Part shown: positions 62,301-64,000 of the stretch, one piece after another
How positions within the stretch are numbered: position 1 is the first letter of the stretch
Layout of the letters: each line of letters begins with the position of its first letter
NCBI GenBank assembly: GCA_943735955.1
Contig: OX030970.1
Location: 3,407,105-3,471,104, forward strand
Origin: Piscicola geometra
Lineage: Eukaryota > Annelida > Clitellata > Hirudinida > Piscicolidae
Length of the DNA stretch: 64,000 nt
Direction of reading: 5' to 3'
Made by a program: the position numbers and the translations under genes
The notes under the pieces: model-generated
Databases searched by the model: none
Seen by the model: only the letters and a program-made list of their open reading frames with translations
Told to the model about the DNA's origin: nothing

Positions 62301-64000
62301 CCAAGCCCGCTGGAACAACACCTTCTGTAGTCGGCGGAACAACGCCTGCTGGAGGAACTGCTGGAACAACACCTTCTGTAGTCGGCGGAACAACGCCTGC
62401 TGGAGGAACTGCTGGAACTACACCTTCTGTAGTTGGCGGAACAACACCTGCTGGAGGAACTGCTGGAACTACACCTTCTGTAGTCGGCGGAACAACGCTT
62501 GCTGGAGGAACTGCTGGAACAACACCTTCAGTAGTCGTTGGAACAACACCCGCAGTAACTCTATGTGAAGTCATTAAATTGCTCGATAAGGAAAGCACTG
62601 AAGTTGAAACGACTCCTGAAACGACTGGATCGGAACCAGGTAAAGGAGAATTTACGATTCCATCCACGAGCGAAGGTACGCCTGTAATCACAATCAAGGC
62701 AGAAGAGCCCACGACTGTTATGGACGTCAAAATCACTGCCACAAATCTTGCTGAAATCACGGTCATTTTCAAGGATGCCGCTGGTGAAGTATTGACCAAA
62801 GAAACGCTGGAAAAAGACTCAGATGTACGTTTTGAATTGCAATCAATCATACATTTTCTTTTCAAAGCTTATTGATTTTGTTTTTTTTGTTTTTTTTAAC
62901 AGCATGCTTGTCTCTTATTTCAAATGTTGAAAACATTTTTCAGGGTTCTTTCAGTCTACCTGAAGATAGCCCGAAAGGAGTCAAAGAAATTGAAATTCAA
63001 TTGAAACCAGAAGATCCTGCCAGTCCTATCGAAGTTAAAGACTTTTCAATTCACGCATGTGGAGAAGTAACCGTCACGACATCCCAGCCCGCTGGAACAA
63101 CACCTTCTGTAGTCGGCGGAACAACGCCTGCTGGAGGAACTGCTGGAACAACACCTTCTGTAGTTGGCGGAACAACGCCTGCCGGAGGAACTGCTGGAAC
63201 TACACCTTCAGTAGTCGTTGGAACAACACCCGCAGTAACTCTATGTGAAGTCAACAAATTGCTCGATAAGGAAAGCACTGAAGTTGAAACGACTCCTGAA
63301 ACGACTGGATCGGAACCAGGTAAAGGAGAATTTACGATTCCATCCACGAGCGAAGGTACGCCTGTAATCACAATCAAGGCAGAAGAACCCACGACTGTTA
63401 TGGACGTCAAAATCACTGCCACAAATCTTGCTGAAGTCTCGGTCATTTTCAAGGATGCCGCTGGTGAAGTATTGACCAAAGAAACGCTGGAAAAAGACTC
63501 AGATGTACGTGTAAAAATTCAATCAATCATACATTTTCTTTTCAAAGCTTTCTAATTGAGTTTTTTTCGTTTTTTTAGCAGCATGCTTGTCTCTTATTTC
63601 AAATGTTGAAAACATTTTTCAGGGTTCTTTCAGTCTACCTGAAGATAGCCCGAAAGGAGTCAAGGAAATTGAAATTCAATTGAAACCAGAAGATCCTGCC
63701 AGTCCTATCGAAGTTAAAGACTTTTTAATTCACGCATGTGGAGAAGTAGCCGCGACGACATCCCAGCCCGCTGGAACTACAACAACAGAAAGCCTCGATA
63801 ACTTGGAAGATAGAAGTAAATTTATAGTCAACTATATCAATTTTTTTCCTGACATTTTCAACTTTAGAACTACTTTTGTTTTCGTGTTTTACATTTTACT
63901 CTCTTTTTCAGGTTCTACTCCCGCACCTGGAGGCACAACTAAAGCCGGAACTACGCCTGCTGGAGGAACTGCTGGAACTACACCTTCTGTAGTCGGCGGA
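28034..64000 (+). CDS. Giant secreted multidomain protein: VWD-C8-TIL x3, LDLa x3, >=30 repeated two-Cys modules (3' end outside window)
   Basis: One gene on the plus strand, read in phase from the ATG at 28034 (signal peptide, h-region SSIFLVLLLAAPLKLTTA) through about 68 predicted exons to the right edge, where it is cut. The first 26 exons encode three assemblies of von Willebrand D, C8 and TIL domains, as in VWF, gel-forming mucins, otogelin and SCO-spondin. Exons 27-30 add three LDL-receptor class A modules. From 41819 a module of two half-exons repeats to the end, spaced by Thr/Pro/Gly-rich linkers. All junctions are GT-AG; phases 0 or 1 dominate in the array, so exon pairs can duplicate without frameshift. 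The product must be extracellular and probably polymeric or adhesive (mucus, matrix, egg coat, glue); which one cannot be read from sequence. I recognise the N-terminal families but not the repeated module. Alternative: two adjacent genes fused by my model, but phase continuity and the absence of a stop between LDLa and module 1 argue against this. Confidence 0.85.
28419..28923 (+). repeat. Intron 2 of giant gene: GATGATAGTGGTG repeat then ACAACAACACC-rich end
   Basis: After the donor GTGAGT come about 20 copies of a GATGATAGTGGTGGT-type unit (28435-28670). From 28690 to the acceptor the strand is A/C-rich (CAACAACAACACTACCCC...ACCCCATACAG). The ends are complementary in composition. Confidence 0.88.
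29011..29449 (+). repeat. Intron 3 of giant gene: GGTGATGAT start, (CACCATCAT)n end
   Basis: Begins GTGGTGATGGTGGTGATGAT and ends in about 250 bp of CACCATCATCACCATCATC leading into CATCAG at the acceptor. One of the clearest cases of complementary intron ends in the window. Confidence 0.9.
29815..30050 (+). repeat. CTCCACACCTCACCTAC minisatellite before exon 5
   Basis: A 17-18 bp unit, ACCTCCACACCTCACCT, repeated about 13 times, ending at the acceptor CATTCCAG. Confidence 0.88.
30174..30540 (+). repeat. GGGTTGGTTAATGGGTGATTG minisatellite after exon 5 donor
   Basis: Starts at the donor GTTGGTGGATGGGATGGTTG. Units of about 25-32 bp built from TTGGTTAATGGGTGATTGGT recur to about 30540. The other end of the intron is CCACCACCACCACCAC...CACCACAG. 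Confidence 0.88.
32667..34582 (+). other. Giant gene, exons 10-14: TIL1, VWD2, C8-2
   Basis: Exons: 32667-32904, 33051-33192, 33396-33740, 33942-34103 and 34312-34582. TIL1 has the expected Cys ladder (CTPSCVNIEATDTC, LLPGCTCKSGY, CPCVYKG). VWD2 runs from CSIVGLEHVTTFDGLYYSF through CGYTLVE to GLCGNYNQKVDDEF. C8-2 holds VLESCELLKS, GPLCLQAPMK, YYGACKNDLCVAI and KAAECVQSG. Typical order and size. Confidence 0.85.
35215..35370 (+). mobile_element. SINE-B-like copy, plus orientation
   Basis: Starts near GGGTAGCCAAGTCGGCTGGA, with a B-box-like CCTAGGTTCAGGTGCAACC, the core AGTAGCCCATAGGCGCAAAT and GAAGCCCGTTCGGGTTATAC, and a CGCCACTATAATAATGCTC 3' end running into a TTA-repeat tail. It matches the minus-strand copy at 14920-15080. 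It lies within an intron of the giant gene. Confidence 0.78.
36138..36620 (+). repeat. 29-bp minisatellite after exon 18 donor
   Basis: About 16 copies of a 29-bp unit containing TTTATGGATTTGTAGTGATT and GTGGGAAGG, beginning immediately after the donor GTGAGCGCTTGGAGTGATTG. Intronic. Confidence 0.9.
37665..39716 (+). other. Giant gene, exons 21-26: rest of VWD3, C8-3, TIL4
   Basis: Exons: 37665-37848, 38074-38252, 38522-38652, 38909-39018, 39251-39385 and 39620-39716. VWD3 continues with VTIRVGPTEVTIAKGTFPF and ends CYKNKVNGLCGQFGVSSIGA, a diverged Ca2+ loop. C8-3 includes VAWATASCSIITKGQVFSDC, YEAFFQECLAASC and CDVGGDCQCMCTAIESF. TIL4 reads MCPEGQVYKSCLPSANHTC, GCFCPDGTVL, CVPRATCEC. Confidence 0.82.
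40059..41490 (+). other. Giant gene, exons 27-30: three LDL-receptor class A modules
   Basis: Exons: 40059-40149, 40401-40473, 40931-41056 and 41335-41490. Each module has six Cys and the acidic Ca2+ signature: FECFGDKKCIESSKVCD with DCDDGSDEYNC; CEPGQYTCMIDQTCISEEL with DCLDGADETDPIC; CGPSFFKCKVGNKCILEAF with DCGYDDFSDEADC. The third has a two-residue insertion in the signature. Class A modules bind protein ligands through acidic Ca2+-dependent surfaces. Confidence 0.9.
41237..41333 (+). repeat. (AC)n microsatellite serving as acceptor tract of exon 30
   Basis: About 45 AC repeats with few interruptions, ending ACATCCACAG at the splice acceptor. A GT-rich run (42106-42230) follows the next donor at 42106. 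Confidence 0.93.
41819..45836 (+). other. Giant gene, exons 31-42: five diverged two-Cys modules (D1-D5)
   Basis: Exons: 41819-42105, 42486-42621, 42763-42804, 43029-43294, 43463-43580, 43807-44105, 44269-44383, 44532-44579, 44719-44996, 45112-45226, 45363-45664 and 45722-45836. Each module starts with a Cys after a Thr/Pro linker, has a central motif of the type VxIxxxNVxxVxVxxxDxxG, is interrupted at the same place by a phase-0 intron, and in most copies ends with a second Cys (ICE, ACEE, TCE). D1-D5 share this pattern but little identity. Alternating hydrophobic residues suggest a beta-sandwich. D2 has a hydrophobic stretch (SLIGVVVGVCLLGG) too short to be a confident membrane span. Confidence 0.72.
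46389..46741 (+). other. Short array exon ending TTTESLDNLEDRS plus linker intron
   Basis: In five places (46389-46581, 48490-48682, 55493-55685, 60654-60846, 63623-63815) the module's second half ends in TTTESLDNLEDRS and a donor instead of the usual linker. A separate intron of about 93-160 bp follows, and the linker restarts with STPAPGGTTKAGTTP. In the 46582-46741 intron a 20-bp TATAGTGAACTATATCAATT unit is repeated four times. Confidence 0.85.
49320..53545 (+). repeat. 1409-bp block present three times in tandem
   Basis: 49320-50728, 50729-52137 and 52138-53545 each hold a six-linker A2/B1 exon, an 81-bp intron, a B2/A1 exon and a 119-bp intron. The blocks are exactly 1409 bp apart and I found no difference over the coding parts or introns until the end of the third copy, where the intron switches to the CGTGTAAAAATTCAATC variant and is one base shorter. 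Confidence 0.93.
49464..49760 (+). repeat. 51-bp exonic minisatellite encoding Thr/Gly/Pro linker
   Basis: Example of the linker in the 49320 exon: six near-identical 51-bp units, each coding 17 residues, TTPSVVGGTTPAGGTAG. Elsewhere in the array the number of units ranges from one or two up to six. Dense Thr with Pro and Gly suits O-glycosylation, as in mucin PTS regions. Length differences are exact multiples of 51 bp, so the frame is kept. Confidence 0.9.
54813..63622 (+). repeat. Higher-order duplications at 5161- and 3649-bp offsets
   Basis: 54813-56254 recurs at 59974-61364 (offset 5161; the later copy lacks one 51-bp linker unit in its 60943 exon). 57834-59855 recurs at 61483-63504 (offset 3649). 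The four-linker exon with the diagnostic TTLAGG variant appears at 56373, 58513 and 62162. Thus several modules were copied together, more than once. Confidence 0.85.

Larger units (their letters stand above)
45902..64000 (+). repeat. Coding tandem array of near-identical two-Cys modules (D6 to beyond D30)
   Basis: Exons: 45902-46269, 46389-46581, 46742-47103, 47223-47780, 47874-48371, 48490-48682, 48779-49200, 49320-50030, 50112-50609, 50729-51439, 51521-52018, 52138-52848, 52930-53427, 53546-54103, 54197-54694, 54813-55373, 55493-55685, 55782-56254, 56373-57035, 57155-57715, 57834-58394, 58513-59175, 59295-59855, 59974-60534, 60654-60846, 60943-61364, 61483-62043, 62162-62824, 62944-63504, 63623-63815 and 63912 onward. 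A typical exon holds the second half of one module (GSFSLPEDSPKGVKEIEI to FSIHACGEV), a linker, and the first half of the next (LCEVIKLLDKESTEVETT to LEKDSD). Type A modules predominate; type B (CEDIMLLEEQST, second half DSFGLPQDSPKG) alternate with A at 47.2-54.7 kb. Introns are as conserved as exons. Confidence 0.9.

Noticed and set aside
47336..63248. Trp/Cys/Asn-rich plus-strand frames (WRNCWNYTFCSRRNN type) that look like a Cys-rich secreted peptide
   Set aside because: Second frame of the 51-bp linker repeat. Module halves on each side are in the other frame, and phase agreement of some 30 exons supports that one.
45786..63479. Many long antisense frames rich in Val/Pro/Thr (VVPPTTEGVVPAVPP type)
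   Set aside because: Exact shadows of the sense coding repeats; they appear wherever the sense exon does and continue into introns.

Overview
The window is nuclear DNA from an invertebrate animal. The genes are split by GT-AG introns, and they include animal-type families: a Vav exchange factor (SH3 and SH2 modules), an alpha-carbonic-anhydrase-like secreted protein, and a giant secreted VWD/C8/TIL/LDLa protein. Non-coding DNA is AT-rich and full of ATC/GAT microsatellites, G-rich minisatellites, SINE-like elements and one hAT-type MITE. I cannot name the phylum from sequence alone.

Layout. (1) 1-5346, plus strand: the 3' half of a Vav-family gene (end of PH, C1, SH3, linker, SH2), truncated at the left edge; eleven exons join in phase to a stop at 5344-5346. 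(2) 6600-8539, minus: a complete five-exon Maf/ASMTL-type nucleotide pyrophosphatase gene, convergent with Vav. (3) 8887-10530: a 683-bp MITE with 8-bp target duplications, then a TGACATAATCACTAA satellite. (4) 10544-11943, minus: RNA polymerase subunit RPB6, divergent from (5) 12384-16403, plus: pyrroline-5-carboxylate reductase, with 440 bp between the start codons. (6) SINE-like repeats at about 14.9, 15.2, 17.05, 20.8 and 35.2 kb. (7) 18227-20258, plus: a secreted alpha-carbonic-anhydrase-like protein that appears to have lost two of three zinc histidines. (8) 20.3-28 kb: gene-poor, repeat-rich DNA with one weak unrecognised gene candidate near 25.1-25.6 kb.

(9) 28034 to the right edge, plus: one enormous secreted-protein gene. 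It opens with a signal peptide, then three VWD-C8-TIL assemblies as in gel-forming mucins, otogelin, SCO-spondin and VWF, then three LDL-receptor class A modules. From 41.8 kb a module I do not recognise begins: about 100-130 residues, one Cys near each end, built from two half-exons and joined by Thr/Gly/Pro-rich linkers. The first five copies are diverged; from 45.9 kb they become a near-identical array (at least 30 modules in all) that runs off the window. Its exons and introns are co-amplified: one 1409-bp block is present three times in tandem with no difference I could see, and larger blocks are duplicated at 5161- and 3649-bp offsets. This looks like an extracellular mucus, matrix or adhesive protein growing by unequal exchange at its 3' side.

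A second theme crosses gene boundaries. Many introns begin with G/GT/GGT/GAT-rich repeats just after the donor and end with C/CA/CAC/CAT-rich repeats just before the acceptor. The polarity follows the gene's strand, so intron ends could pair with each other.

Exon boundaries below were placed by eye using splice dinucleotides, reading-phase continuity and recalled family motifs. They are predictions, not transcript-supported.
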